Assembly (NCBI RefSeq): GCF_030406325.1
Contig: NZ_JAUEQY010000034.1
Span: 49,013 to 113,012, forward strand
Length of the DNA stretch: 64,000 bases
Origin: Actinomadura sp. DC4
Lineage (GTDB): Bacteria; Actinomycetota; Actinomycetes; Streptosporangiales; Streptosporangiaceae
Direction: 5' to 3'
A program made the translations under genes and the position numbers. Below, one piece after another: positions 17,490-26,497 of the stretch. Each line of letters begins with the position of its first letter. The first letter of the stretch is position 1. The notes below the pieces were generated by a model that saw nothing but the letters and a program-made list of their open reading frames with translations, ran no database searches and had not been told where the DNA came from.

Positions 17490-18003
17490 TCGGCCGGTGC
17501 TCCGGCTGCCACATCGCGTCGCGTACCTGGGGGGCGGGGTCGTGCATCGTGACCCGGGCCAGGTCCTCCTCCGCCGCCTGGGCGGCTGCGGCGACCGTGA
17601 CCGAGACCTCGCGGAGGTCGTCGACCGGTGGCAGCGGCGGCGCGCCCGGGGCGGTGGCGTCGACCATCCCCGCGACGGCCTCGGCGGCGGCGCGCAGCAT
17701 CGTGTCGTCCACCCGGCTCGCGGGAGACGACCGCGCCGAGGCCCGGGTACAGCAGGGCGTTGTTCGCCTGGCCGATGGTGTGCGTCACCCCGTCATGGGT
17801 GATCGAGTCGACCGGTACGCCCATCGCGACGAGTGCGCGGCCGTCGGTCCAGCGGATCAGGTCCGCCGGATCGGCCTCCATCCGCGAGGTCGGGTTCGAG
17901 ATCGGCGGGATGAGTGGCCGCTCGACGCCGGCGGCCATCGCGCGGACGATCTCCTCGGCGAAGGCCGGCAGGCATCGGGCCACCCATCCGTTGACGCCAA
18001 GTG
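17490..18003 (-). pseudogene. Malic enzyme C-terminal remnant, frameshifted
   Basis: The minus strand from about 18003 reads AEEIVRAMAAGVERPLIPP, ISNPTSRMEADPADLIRWTDG, then THDGVTHTIGQANNALLYPG, which is the NAD-domain C-terminal part of an NAD(P)-dependent malic enzyme. After VVSR near 17718-17722 the frame shifts (the bases look two short of an expected CGCGCGAGC), and the match goes on in another frame as VDDTMLRAAAEAVAGMVDATAPG and QVRDAMWQPEHRP to about 17490 with no stop at the usual end. Only about 170 of some 470 residues remain; the N-terminal two-thirds is absent and the tetR promoter begins next to the break. Clearly non-functional. Confidence 0.85.
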
Positions 18004-18030
18004 ATCTCTTCCCATCCGCGCACGAGAGGA

Positions 18031-18059
18031 ACGAACATGTTCGTAACGAACATGTTCGT
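18031..18059. promoter_or_regulatory. Two tandem perfect palindromes, probable TetR operator
   Basis: ACGAACATGTTCGT occurs twice, at 18031-18044 and 18046-18059, each a perfect 14-bp palindrome, centres 15 bases apart. The second ends 14 bases before the tetR start, so bound protein would cover the promoter or the start region. The spacing of one and a half helical turns suits two repressor dimers on different faces. Autoregulation of the adjacent TetR is the natural reading. Confidence 0.8.
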
Positions 18060-18073
18060 GATAGCGTGTCCGC

Positions 18074-18769
18074 ATGAGCTCGGACGAGAACCCGCGAACC
18101 CCCCGCAGCAGGCGAGAACGCCCGGCCAAGCCGGCCCTGACCCGCCAGGGGATCATCGACGCGGCGCTCGTGATCCTGCGGGACGAGGGGCTGAGCAAGG
18201 TGACGATGCGCCGCATCGCCGCCGCGCTCGACACCGGCCCCGCGTCGCTCTACGTCTACGTCCGCGACACCGAGGACCTGCACGCGCAGATCCTCGACGC
18301 CCTCCTCGGCCCGGTCGGCGCGCCGCCGGCCGGCGCGGGCACCTGGCGGGACCGGCTGCGGACGCTGCTGGCGGCGTACCGCGACACGCTCTTCGAGCAT
18401 CCGGAGATCGCGCGGATGGCGATGTCCACCCAGCCCAGCGGGCCGAACTACCTGGCCATGGCCGACGCGATCCTCGCCCTCCTCGCCGAGGGCGGCGTAT
18501 CGGGCCGGGCGGCGGCCTGGGGCCTGGACCTGCTGCTGCTGTATCCCACCGCGGTCGCCGTCGAGCACGCGCCGAAGTCGTCCGCGCGCCAGGACGAGGA
18601 GCTGTCCGCCCTGGGCGCGACGATCGCCGCCGTGGACCCCGCCCGCTACCCCCACATCGCCGGGCTCGGCGGCGAACTCATCTCCGGCGACGGCCTCGCC
18701 CGCTTCGACTGGGCCCTCGACGTCCTCGTCGAGGGCATCCTCGCCGCCGCCCGCACACCCACCCGATAG
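18074..18769 (+). CDS. TetR-family repressor
   Basis: 231 residues. The N-terminal helix-turn-helix is clear: LTRQGIIDAALVILRDEGLS, KVTMRRIAAALDTGPASLYVYV (residues about 23-66). The larger ligand-binding part is of the TetR C-terminal type found in true tetracycline-repressor relatives rather than the short AcrR type. It lies behind two perfect palindromes and in front of a Tet(X)-like monooxygenase nine bases downstream, so it is probably the local regulator and may sense the substrate of the monooxygenase or pump. The ligand is not predictable from sequence alone. Confidence 0.92.
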   Translation: MSSDENPRTPRSRRERPAKPALTRQGIIDAALVILRDEGLSKVTMRRIAAALDTGPASLYVYVRDTEDLHAQILDALLGPVGAPPAGAGTWRDRLRTLLAAYRDTLFEHPEIARMAMSTQPSGPNYLAMADAILALLAEGGVSGRAAAWGLDLLLLYPTAVAVEHAPKSSARQDEELSALGATIAAVDPARYPHIAGLGGELISGDGLARFDWALDVLVEGILAAARTPTR

Positions 18770-18778
18770 GAGCACGTC

Positions 18779-19915
18779 ATGTCCCCTCCCTCCATCGCGA
18801 TCGTCGGGGCGGGCCTGAGCGGCCTCACGCTCGCGCGCGTCCTGCAGACGCGCGGCATCGCCTCGACCGTCTACGAACTCGACACCGGCCCCGACGCCCG
18901 CCGGCAGGGCGGCGTCCTGGACATGCACGAGGAGTCCGGGCAGCTCGCCCTGCGCGCGGCCGGGCTCTACGAGGAGTTCCACCGCCTCACCCACCCGCTG
19001 GGCGAGACCATGCGCGTCTTCGACAAGACCGGCGCCCTCCGCCTGGAGGACGCGCCCGAGGGCGGTGAGGGCGGCCGTCCGGAGATCGACCGTACGGACC
19101 TGCGGAACCTCTTCGTCGACTCCCTGGACCCCGGCCGGATCGCCTGGGGCAGGAAGGTCACCGAGGCCGCCGCGCTCGGCGGCGGAGGGCATCGCCTGAC
19201 CTTCGCCGACGGCACCACGGTCTCGGCCGACCTGGTGGTCGGCGCGGACGGCGCGTGGTCCAGGGTGCGCCCGCTCCTTTCGGCCGTCACGCCGGAGTAC
19301 GCCGGGATCTCCTATGTCGAACTGCACCTGACCGACGCCCGCGAGCGGCACCCGGACTCGGCCGCGCTCGTCGGCCCCGGCATCATGTTCGCGCTCTCGG
19401 ACGACAAGGCGCTGATGGCCCACGGCGGCGAGCACATCCACGTCGGCGCCTCGTTGCGGGTCCCGCAGAACTGGGCGGCCGAGAGCGGTGTCGACTGGTC
19501 CGACCCCCAGGCCGCCCGCGAGGCGCTGCTCAACGAGTTCGCCGACTGGAGCACCGGGCTGACGAATCTCATCCGTGACTGCGACGACACGATCGTTCCC
19601 CGGCTGATCTACGCGCTGCCCACCGGGCACTCCTGGGAACGCGTCCCGGGCGCGACGCTGGTGGGCGATGCCGCGCACCTGATGTCGCCGTACGCGGGCG
19701 AGGGTGCGAACATCGCCATGCTCGACGGCGCCGAACTCGCGCTGGCCATCGCCGAGAGCGACGGCGACGTCGAGGCCGCGCTGACCCGGTACGAGACGGC
19801 CCTGTTCCCGCGCGGCGCCGCCGCGGCCGAGGCCTCCGCCCAGGGCCTCGAGATGTGCTTCGCCGCGGACTCCCCGCGCGCGATGCTCGACTTCTTCGCT
19901 GAGGAGAACCGATGA
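18779..19915 (+). CDS. Tet(X)-like FAD-dependent monooxygenase
   Basis: 378 residues with AGGAG six bases before ATG. Class A flavin monooxygenase: GxGxxG in AIVGAGLSGLTLARVL (residues 6-21), FAD-contact RRQGGVLDMHEESGQ, PEIDRTDLRNLF with the Arg of the flavin site, the DG-like DLVVGADGAWS, a His-Val-Gly in the substrate region (HIHVGAS), and GDAAHLMSPYAGEGAN (GD motif). I recognise the order and wording from Tet(X): GG-x-LD-x-H, PEI-x-R-x-DLR, GDAAHLM-x-P-x-AG. The C-terminal helix ends the protein as in that family. The substrate may be a tetracycline or another polyketide; distant family members do other hydroxylations. Confidence 0.88.
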   Translation: MSPPSIAIVGAGLSGLTLARVLQTRGIASTVYELDTGPDARRQGGVLDMHEESGQLALRAAGLYEEFHRLTHPLGETMRVFDKTGALRLEDAPEGGEGGRPEIDRTDLRNLFVDSLDPGRIAWGRKVTEAAALGGGGHRLTFADGTTVSADLVVGADGAWSRVRPLLSAVTPEYAGISYVELHLTDARERHPDSAALVGPGIMFALSDDKALMAHGGEHIHVGASLRVPQNWAAESGVDWSDPQAAREALLNEFADWSTGLTNLIRDCDDTIVPRLIYALPTGHSWERVPGATLVGDAAHLMSPYAGEGANIAMLDGAELALAIAESDGDVEAALTRYETALFPRGAAAAEASAQGLEMCFAADSPRAMLDFFAEENR

Positions 19916-20808
19916 AGGCAGTGCAGTTCGCCGAGTACGGAGGGCCGGACGTGCTCCGGCTCGTCGACGTCGAGCCCCCGCACCCCGGCCCCGGCCAGAT
20001 CCGGATCGCCGTGCGCGCGGCGGGCGTGAACGGGATCGACTGGAAGCTCCGCACCGGCAACATGCCCGGCCGGCGGGAGCTTCCGTCCGGCACCGGCGTC
20101 GACGCGGCCGGAGTCGTGGACGAGGTCGGCGCGGGCGTGGAGGGCGTGACCGTGGGCGATGCCGTCTTCGGCTCCGGCAGCGCGACGTACGCGGAGCAGG
20201 CCGTGCTGTCCCACTGGGCGAAGAAGCCGACCGGGCTGTCCTTCGAGGAGGCCGCCGGCTACCCGATCCCGGTGGAGACCGCGATCCGGATCCTCCGCGA
20301 GGCCGGGGTCGAGCCGGGACAGACGCTGCTGGTCAGCGGTGCCGCGGGCGGGGTCGGCTCGGCCGTCGTGCAGATCGCGCGGGAGCGCGGCGTCACGGTG
20401 ATCGGCACCGCGAGCGCGCGCAACCAGGACTACCTCCGCGAGCTCGGCGCGGTCGCCACCACGTACGGGGACGGCCTGGCCGATCGTGTCCGCGCCCTCG
20501 CGCCGGACGGCGTCGACGCCGCGCTCGACATCGCCGGCTCCGGCGTCATCCCGGAGCTGACCGGCCTCGTCGGAGACCCCGCCAAGGTGGTCTCGATCGC
20601 CGACTTCACCGCCACGGAGCACGGCGCCCGGGTCTCCTTCGCCTCCGCCGACCACGCGGCGGCGTTCGCCGAGGCCGCGCGGCTCTTCGAGAAGGGCGTC
20701 TTCCGCCTTCCGGTGGCCAGGACCTACTCCCTCGCCGAGGCGGCCGAGGCCCAGACGGCCAGCGCCGCAGGTCACGTCGCCGGACGGATGGTCGTCGTGG
20801 TCCCCTGA
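19912..20808 (+). CDS. NADPH:quinone-reductase-like MDR oxidoreductase
   Basis: 298 residues, ATG overlapping the monooxygenase stop (ATGA) with GAGGAG upstream. Medium-chain dehydrogenase without the zinc ligands: N-terminal GroES-like domain (EYGGPDVLRLVDVEPPHPGPGQ, GVDAAGVVDEVGAGV), then the Rossmann motif SGAAGGVGSAVVQIA near residue 142. Members reduce quinones or enals with NADPH. In this operon it may reduce an oxidised product or supply detoxification next to the flavin enzyme. The product is slightly shorter than the typical 310-330. Confidence 0.88.
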   Translation: MKAVQFAEYGGPDVLRLVDVEPPHPGPGQIRIAVRAAGVNGIDWKLRTGNMPGRRELPSGTGVDAAGVVDEVGAGVEGVTVGDAVFGSGSATYAEQAVLSHWAKKPTGLSFEEAAGYPIPVETAIRILREAGVEPGQTLLVSGAAGGVGSAVVQIARERGVTVIGTASARNQDYLRELGAVATTYGDGLADRVRALAPDGVDAALDIAGSGVIPELTGLVGDPAKVVSIADFTATEHGARVSFASADHAAAFAEAARLFEKGVFRLPVARTYSLAEAAEAQTASAAGHVAGRMVVVVP

Positions 20809-20867
20809 ACGGCCGTCGCCCGGCGGGACTTGAACCTGACACCGATGGCAACTTCTACCGTGTCGGG

Positions 20868-22310
20868 ATGACGAGCGAGACACTCCTCCACCCGCGCCCG
20901 CCACGGCTCCGCCACCCTGGATGGTCACTGGCGCTGCTGGCGTTCGCGCAGTTCATCATCGCCGCCGACTACAACGTGGTCTACGTCGCGCTGCCCCGGA
21001 TCGGCCGCGACCTGGACTTCTCCGGCCAGACGCTGCAGTGGGTGGTCAGCGCGTACGCGGTCGCGCTCGGCGGCTTCATGCTGCTCGGCGGGCGCGCGGC
21101 GGACCTGCTGGGGCGGCGCCGGATGTTCGTCCTCGCCCTCGTCCTGTACGCCGTCTCCTCGCTGGCCGGCGCCCTCGCCGGAAGCCCGGGCGTGCTGATC
21201 GCGGTCCGCGCGGCGCAGGGACTGGGCGCGGCGCTGCTGTTCCCCGCCACGCTCTCGCTCATCGGCGGCACCTTCCCGGAGGGCCGGGAGCGCAACCGCG
21301 CGCTCGCCGTCTGGGCGGCCGCGGGCGGCGGCGGCCTCGCGGGAGGCGCGCTCCTCGGCGGGGTGCTCACCGACCTGTTCGGCTGGCAGTCGGTCTTCTT
21401 CCTCTTCGTCCTGCTGGCCGGGGTCGCGCTCCCGGCCGCGGTCCCGCTCCTGCCCGCCGACGCCGCCCGCGCCGCGGTGGGGAGGCGCCGCTTCGACCTG
21501 CCGGGAGCGCTGACCGCGACGGCCGGGATCACGCTGCTGGTCCTCGTCCTGGCGCAGGGACCCGGGTGGGGATGGACCTCCTCGTCCGTCCTCGCCGCCT
21601 TCGGCCTCGGCGTCGCGCTGCTCGTGGCGTTCGCCGTGATCGAGGTACGCGGCCGTGACCCGCTCATGCCGCCGCGCCTGTTCGCGCGCGCCGGCCTGGT
21701 GACGGCCATGGGGGTCACGGCCGTGTTCGGGGCCGGCCTCGGCGCCCAGTACTACCTGCTGACCGTCTTTCTCCAGGACGTCCTCGGCTACGACCCCCTG
21801 CGTACGGGACTGGCGTACCTGCCGCTCACGCTGCTCAACATCGCCGGCACCCGGGTCGCCGAGCGCCTCGTCACCCGTACGGGCATGCGGGCCGCCCTGA
21901 CCGCAGGACTGGTGTCCGGCGCGGCCGGAATGGTCCTACTCGGCCTCACACTGTCCCCGCACGCGCCGTTCGCCGCGGTACTGCCCGGCGTCATGGTGAC
22001 CGGCTTCGGGATGGGCGTCGTCTGGACCGCGATGTGGATCGCCGCGGGCGACGGGGTGGCGGCGGAGGAGCAGGGCGTCGCCTCGGGGATGGCGTCCGTG
22101 ACCCACCAGGCCGGGCTGGCGGTCGGCGTCGCCCTCATGGTCCTCATCACGAACGCCGGAACCGGCGGTCTCACCGGCGAGCCGCTGCGGCGCGAGCTCA
22201 CCGGAGGCCTGAGCACGGCGTACGTGCTGGCCGGCGGCGTGACACTCCTCGGCGTCCTGATCGCCCGGCTCGGCCGCGGCCGCCGCTCGATCCGGGCCGG
22301 CGCCGCGTGA
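20868..22310 (+). CDS. MFS multidrug efflux transporter (DHA2/EmrB-QacA type)
   Basis: 480 residues with 14 predicted membrane stretches. The first helix carries the DHA2 motif, with NVVYVALPRIGRDLDFS and QWVVSAYAVALGGFMLLGGRAADLLGRRR (motif A). The 59-base gap from the preceding gene could hold its own promoter or simply be the operon linker. The ribosome site before ATG is weak. Together with the TetR and Tet(X)-like genes it makes a regulator-inactivation-export set for a lipophilic compound. Confidence 0.9.
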   Translation: MTSETLLHPRPPRLRHPGWSLALLAFAQFIIAADYNVVYVALPRIGRDLDFSGQTLQWVVSAYAVALGGFMLLGGRAADLLGRRRMFVLALVLYAVSSLAGALAGSPGVLIAVRAAQGLGAALLFPATLSLIGGTFPEGRERNRALAVWAAAGGGGLAGGALLGGVLTDLFGWQSVFFLFVLLAGVALPAAVPLLPADAARAAVGRRRFDLPGALTATAGITLLVLVLAQGPGWGWTSSSVLAAFGLGVALLVAFAVIEVRGRDPLMPPRLFARAGLVTAMGVTAVFGAGLGAQYYLLTVFLQDVLGYDPLRTGLAYLPLTLLNIAGTRVAERLVTRTGMRAALTAGLVSGAAGMVLLGLTLSPHAPFAAVLPGVMVTGFGMGVVWTAMWIAAGDGVAAEEQGVASGMASVTHQAGLAVGVALMVLITNAGTGGLTGEPLRRELTGGLSTAYVLAGGVTLLGVLIARLGRGRRSIRAGAA

Positions 22311-22489
22311 CGGCGAACGTGTCGAATCTCATTCGGAGTTTTCTGAACCAAATGCGAGCCTCATCCGTGCCTAGTGCAGTTCGCGGTCCTGCAAACGGCG
22401 GGGGAAGCCGGGGACCGCCCGGACATGACGGCGGCGATGGGGATCGCCGCCACGGGGGTATGCCTGTGGGAACGTCAGGGAAGTTGGCG

Positions 22490-24415
22490 GTGGTGAGCCC
22501 CACCGCCGGGGAGAGCGAACGGTCGGCCCTGCTGGTCGGCGAACGCGCGCTGTTCGTCGAGGGAGACCTGCGGACCGGCCGGAAGTGGCTGGACGCGGCC
22601 TACCACGAGGCCGAGCGGAACCACGACGAGCAGGCGATGGCGCGTGCGGCGCTGGGCCTGGGCGGACTCTGGGTGCACGAGCACCGTACGGCGGGAGACG
22701 CGGCGATCGTACGGGAGCGTCAGCGCGACGCCCTGACGATGCTCGACGCGGACTCCTCGCTCGCGCTCCGGCTGCGCGTACGGCTGGCCGGGGAGGAGGA
22801 CTACCGCAACGGGACGCACGCCGCGATCCTCGCGATGGTGACGGAGACGCGACGGGCGGGCGACGAGGTCGCGCTCGCCGAGGCGCTGAGCCTGGCCCAC
22901 CACTGCGTTCTTGGCCCGGCGCACGGGGCGCTGCGGCTCAAGCTGGCCGGTGACCTGATCGCCGCGGCGGCGCGGACGAGGCGCCGCGGCGACCGGATGA
23001 TGGGCCTGATGTGGTACACGGTCGACCTGTTCCTGGGCGCCGATCCGCACGCCGAACGCCGCCTGGAAGAGCTGCGCGGCGCGCTCGCGGACGACGACCA
23101 TCTGGCGGTCGGCTTCGTCGTCGGCGCGATGGAGGTGATGCTCGCCATCAGAGACGGCCGTTTCGCCGAGGCCGAGACTCTGTCCGGCAACTGCGCCGAA
23201 CGCGGGGTGGCGGCCGGCGACGTCGACGCGGTCGGCTGGTACGGGGCGCAGCTGGGCTCGATCCGGTGGTACCAGGGCCGGATCGCCGAGCTCGTGCCGA
23301 TGCTGTCGGAGCTGGTGGACTCGCCGACGCTGAGCACGGTGGACAACGCCTACTTCGCGGCCCTCGCGGTGGCGGCGGCGAGCGCGGGGGACCGGCGGCT
23401 GGCGGAGGGCATGCTGGCCCGCCTGCGCGGCCGGAACCTGGCGGCGCTGTCGCACTCGAGTAGCTGGCTGACGATGATGTACTGCGTCGTGGAGGCGGCC
23501 CACCTGCTCGGCGACACCGAGACGGCGGCCCAGTCCTACGCCCTGCTCAGCCCGTTCGCGCGGCTCCCGATGATCGCCAGCCTGGGCGTCACGTGCTTCG
23601 GGTCGGTCCACCACAGCCTGGGGGTCGCCTCGCTGACCAGCGGCGACGTGGCGACGGCGATCGAGCACCTGAACGCGGCCGTCCGCGCGAACCTCGCCCT
23701 GGGACACTGGCCGGCCGTGGTCCTGTCCCGGTCGCGCCTCGGCCAGGCGCTTCTGCTGCGGGACGGACCGCGGAGCGAGGCGGCGCACCGGGAGCTGGCC
23801 CTGGCCGCGCAGGACGCGGCGGCGCTCGGCATGGCGGCGCCCGCCGTCGCGGAGCACGGTCTCGCGGCCGGGGCGGGGGCGCCCGCGGTGGTGTGCCGGC
23901 GGCGCGGCCGGCAGTGGCACGTCGAGCTGGGCTCCCGGTCCGTGCTCGTCGAGCACAGCGTGGGGATGCGGCACCTGGCGAGCCTGCTCGCCAACCCGGG
24001 CTATGAGATCCTCGCGACCGACCTGGCCGCCGGGGCCGGCCTGCTCGACGCGGCGGGCGTGGCCGAGGGCGTCGCCGTGGAGTCCGCCCAGCCGGTCCTG
24101 GACGAGGTGGCCAAGCAGAAGTACGAGGCGCGGCTGGCGCAGTTGCGCGATGAGATCGAGGAGTACGGGCCGAACGGGTCCGCGACGGACGCCCTCCGTG
24201 TCGAGCGCGACTGGCTGATCGCCGAGATGTCCGCCTCGGCCGGGCTGGGCGGGCGGTCGCGGGAGTTCGCCGGCAACCCCGAACGGGCCCGGATCGCGGT
24301 CGGCAAGGCCATCCGGCGCGCGCTGAGCCGGATCACCGAGGCCGACCCGGTGATCGGCGCCGAGTTACGCGCCACCATCCAGACCGGCATGCGCTGCTGC
24401 TACCGGCCTGGCTGA
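22490..24415 (+). CDS. Large helical (TPR-like) protein with actinobacterial C-terminal domain, function unknown
   Basis: About 641 residues if GTG 22490 is used (GGGAAG six bases upstream); an ATG at 22460 has no spaced ribosome site. The first 450 residues are helical repeats rich in Ala/Leu/Arg, of the TPR-like kind that follows AAA domains in LuxR/BTAD-type regulators, but no AAA or DNA-binding domain is present here. The C-terminal part (HLASLLANPGYEILATDL, KYEARLAQLRDEIEEYG, AIRRALSRI, GMRCCYRP) matches a tail I know from large actinobacterial regulators of undetermined role. No signal or membrane segment. It is flanked by an A+T-richer leader and a terminator, so it is monocistronic. 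Confidence 0.7.
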   Translation: MVSPTAGESERSALLVGERALFVEGDLRTGRKWLDAAYHEAERNHDEQAMARAALGLGGLWVHEHRTAGDAAIVRERQRDALTMLDADSSLALRLRVRLAGEEDYRNGTHAAILAMVTETRRAGDEVALAEALSLAHHCVLGPAHGALRLKLAGDLIAAAARTRRRGDRMMGLMWYTVDLFLGADPHAERRLEELRGALADDDHLAVGFVVGAMEVMLAIRDGRFAEAETLSGNCAERGVAAGDVDAVGWYGAQLGSIRWYQGRIAELVPMLSELVDSPTLSTVDNAYFAALAVAAASAGDRRLAEGMLARLRGRNLAALSHSSSWLTMMYCVVEAAHLLGDTETAAQSYALLSPFARLPMIASLGVTCFGSVHHSLGVASLTSGDVATAIEHLNAAVRANLALGHWPAVVLSRSRLGQALLLRDGPRSEAAHRELALAAQDAAALGMAAPAVAEHGLAAGAGAPAVVCRRRGRQWHVELGSRSVLVEHSVGMRHLASLLANPGYEILATDLAAGAGLLDAAGVAEGVAVESAQPVLDEVAKQKYEARLAQLRDEIEEYGPNGSATDALRVERDWLIAEMSASAGLGGRSREFAGNPERARIAVGKAIRRALSRITEADPVIGAELRATIQTGMRCCYRPG

Positions 24416-24431
24416 CCGCCGTCGGCGCAGA

Positions 24432-24454
24432 CCCCGCCGCCGGGCGCGGCGGGG
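24432..24454. terminator. Bidirectional hairpin between convergent genes
   Basis: CCCCGCCGC (24432-24440) pairs with GCGGCGGGG (24446-24454) around a five-base loop, in the 58 bases between the stops of two convergent genes. Confidence 0.75.
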
Positions 24455-24473
24455 CTCATCTACATCATCACTG

Positions 24474-25193
24474 TCAGTCGGCGTCGGCCGGGGCGCCGGG
24501 GGAGATCAGGCCCGTCTCGTAGGCGAGCACCACGGCCTGGACGCGGTCGCGCAGGCCGAGTTTGGACAGGATGCGCGCCACGTGGGTCTTCACCGTCGCG
24601 GCGCTCAGGGTCAGGCGGGCGGCGAGCTCAGCGTTGGACAGCCCGGTGCCGAGCAGGCGGAGCACCTCCAGCTCGCGCGGTGTCAGCTCGGACAGGTCGC
24701 GGTGCAGGCTCGCGCGCGTCTCGTCGCGGGCGGCGAAGCGCTCGATCAGGCGGCGGGTGATCTTCGGTGCGAGCAGGGCGTCACCGGCGCGGACCAGGCG
24801 TACCGCGGTCACGAGGTACTCGGGCGTGACGTCCTTGAGCAGGAACCCGCTCGCGCCCGCCGTGAGCGCGCCGTACACGTAGTGGTCGAGGTCGTAGGTG
24901 GTCAGGATGATGACCCGGGTCTCGCCCCCGTCGGCCAGGATCCGCCGCGTGGCCTCCAGGCCGTCCATCCGCGGCATGCGGATGTCCATGAGCACGACGT
25001 CGGGCCGGGAGCGGCGTACGGCGGAGACCGCCTCGACCCCGTCGACCGCCTCGGCCACCACCTCGATGCCGTCGGCGGCGAGGATCATCCGGAACCCGGT
25101 CCGTACGAGCGACTGGTCGTCGGCGATGACCGCGCGCAGGCGCGCGCCCCCTCCTTCGCCGGAGGAGGGGGCGTTGTCGGTTCGTTCGCTCAT
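24474..25193 (-). CDS. NarL/LuxR-type response regulator
   Basis: 239 residues. The receiver domain has the acidic pair in AVIADDQSLVR, the phospho-Asp at residue 70 in VVLMDIRMPRMDG, and the conserved Lys in GFLLKDV. The C-terminal LuxR HTH is complete (LTPRELEVLRLLGTGLSNAELA, LSAATVKTHVARILSKLGL). Its ATG overlaps the stop of the histidine kinase gene (ATGA). The pair is divergent from an ABC transporter that it probably controls. Confidence 0.95.
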   Translation of the reverse strand: MSERTDNAPSSGEGGGARLRAVIADDQSLVRTGFRMILAADGIEVVAEAVDGVEAVSAVRRSRPDVVLMDIRMPRMDGLEATRRILADGGETRVIILTTYDLDHYVYGALTAGASGFLLKDVTPEYLVTAVRLVRAGDALLAPKITRRLIERFAARDETRASLHRDLSELTPRELEVLRLLGTGLSNAELAARLTLSAATVKTHVARILSKLGLRDRVQAVVLAYETGLISPGAPADAD

Positions 25194-26497
25194 GTGCCCG
25201 TCCAGGGGAGCCGTGCGCTGAGGCGGAACCCGGCCGGGAGCCGCCGCCCGGTCTCCAGGGTCCCGCCGTAGACGGCCAGCCGCTCGCGCAGCCCGATCAG
25301 GCCGCGGCCCGCACCCGCTCCGGCGCCCGGCGTCCCGCCGGTGTCGGCGACCTCGATCTCCAGCCAGTCGCCGTCGTAGCCGATCGTGACGGTGGCCGTC
25401 GCGCCGACCGCGTGCTTGATCGTGTTGGTCAGCGCCTCCTGGACGACCCGGTACGCGGTCAGGTCGACCCCGGGGGGCAGGGACCCGGGCGGCGTGGACA
25501 CCGCGACGTTCACCGGGACCCCCGCGGCGCGCACCCCCTCGATCAGGCCGTCGAGCCGGTCGAGCCCGGGCTGCGGCTCCAGCCCGTCGGGCCGCTCGTC
25601 GTCGGTGGCCGACAGCAGGCCCATGACGTGCCGTAGCTCGGACAGGGCGGCCCGGCCGCTGGCCTCGACCGAGAGCATGGCCTCCTTGGACAGCTCCGGC
25701 TCGGCGTCCATCACCTTGCGCGCCGCACCGGTCTGGATCACCATCACGCTGACATTGTGGGTCACCACGTCGTGGAGCTCGGCGGCGATCCGGGCGCGCT
25801 CCAGCTCGACGGCCTGGCGGGTCGCCTCCTCCTGTGTCCGCTGCAGCTCGGTCAGCCGGAGCTGGCTCGCCCGCAGCCGCCGCTGCCACGAGCGGATGAG
25901 GGTGGCGACGACGCCGGCGACCAGGAGGACGAAGAACGGCCCCGACCAGCCCGGCAGCGACGGGTCGGTGTGGCGGAACGCGACCCCGGCCAGTACGGCC
26001 GCCAGCACGAGGCTCGCCGTCGCCTGCGCCCGGTAGCGGCTGTACGCGATGGCGCTGTACGCGGCGATCACGTACGCGAGCACGGTGATCAGGGTCGCGC
26101 CGTCGCGTACCTCCTGCGCGGCGAACATGACGATCCAGAAGACGACCAGCGGATAGCGGCGCCGGGCGACCAGCGGCAGCACCGTGAGCACGGTGAGGAG
26201 CCAGGGCGTGTGGTGGAACACGACGCCCGGAGGCGGCGGCTCGGGCGGCTCGGGCGGTGCGGGCGGGTCCCCGACGCGCGGGTCCACGTGGACGACCGTG
26301 TCGGAGGGCCGGTGTGCCGACGCCAGCGCGAGGAGGGTCAAGACGACGGCGAGCACCGCGTCGGAGACCGTCGCCACCCGGGACGGCGGAGCGCCCTTCG
26401 GCTCCGGGCGCAGCATGTCGCGCAGCTGCTGCCACCGGACGCGCCACTCGACCCTGTACACCGTCTCATTGTCACGCCTCCCCGGAGGCCGGCGCAT
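25190..26497 (-). CDS. Sensor histidine kinase (HisKA_3 type)
   Basis: 435 residues from ATG 26497; a GTG at 26461 is an in-frame alternative (423 residues), and neither has an ideal ribosome site. About four to five membrane helices between residues 45 and 200 with a Pro-rich extracytoplasmic loop (PPAPPEPPEPPPP). The dimerisation helix holds the phospho-acceptor His242 in ELHDVVTHNVSVMV, and the HATPase domain shows VVQEALTNTIKHA, DTGGTPG and GRGLIGLRERL. DesK/LiaS-like layout. Partner of the response regulator encoded immediately downstream. Confidence 0.93.
   Translation of the reverse strand: MRRPPGRRDNETVYRVEWRVRWQQLRDMLRPEPKGAPPSRVATVSDAVLAVVLTLLALASAHRPSDTVVHVDPRVGDPPAPPEPPEPPPPGVVFHHTPWLLTVLTVLPLVARRRYPLVVFWIVMFAAQEVRDGATLITVLAYVIAAYSAIAYSRYRAQATASLVLAAVLAGVAFRHTDPSLPGWSGPFFVLLVAGVVATLIRSWQRRLRASQLRLTELQRTQEEATRQAVELERARIAAELHDVVTHNVSVMVIQTGAARKVMDAEPELSKEAMLSVEASGRAALSELRHVMGLLSATDDERPDGLEPQPGLDRLDGLIEGVRAAGVPVNVAVSTPPGSLPPGVDLTAYRVVQEALTNTIKHAVGATATVTIGYDGDWLEIEVADTGGTPGAGAGAGRGLIGLRERLAVYGGTLETGRRLPAGFRLSARLPWTGT

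Noticed and set aside
20809..20867. MerR-type promoter before the MFS gene
   Set aside because: No convincing dyad or 19-base spaced -35/-10 found; treated as a linker.
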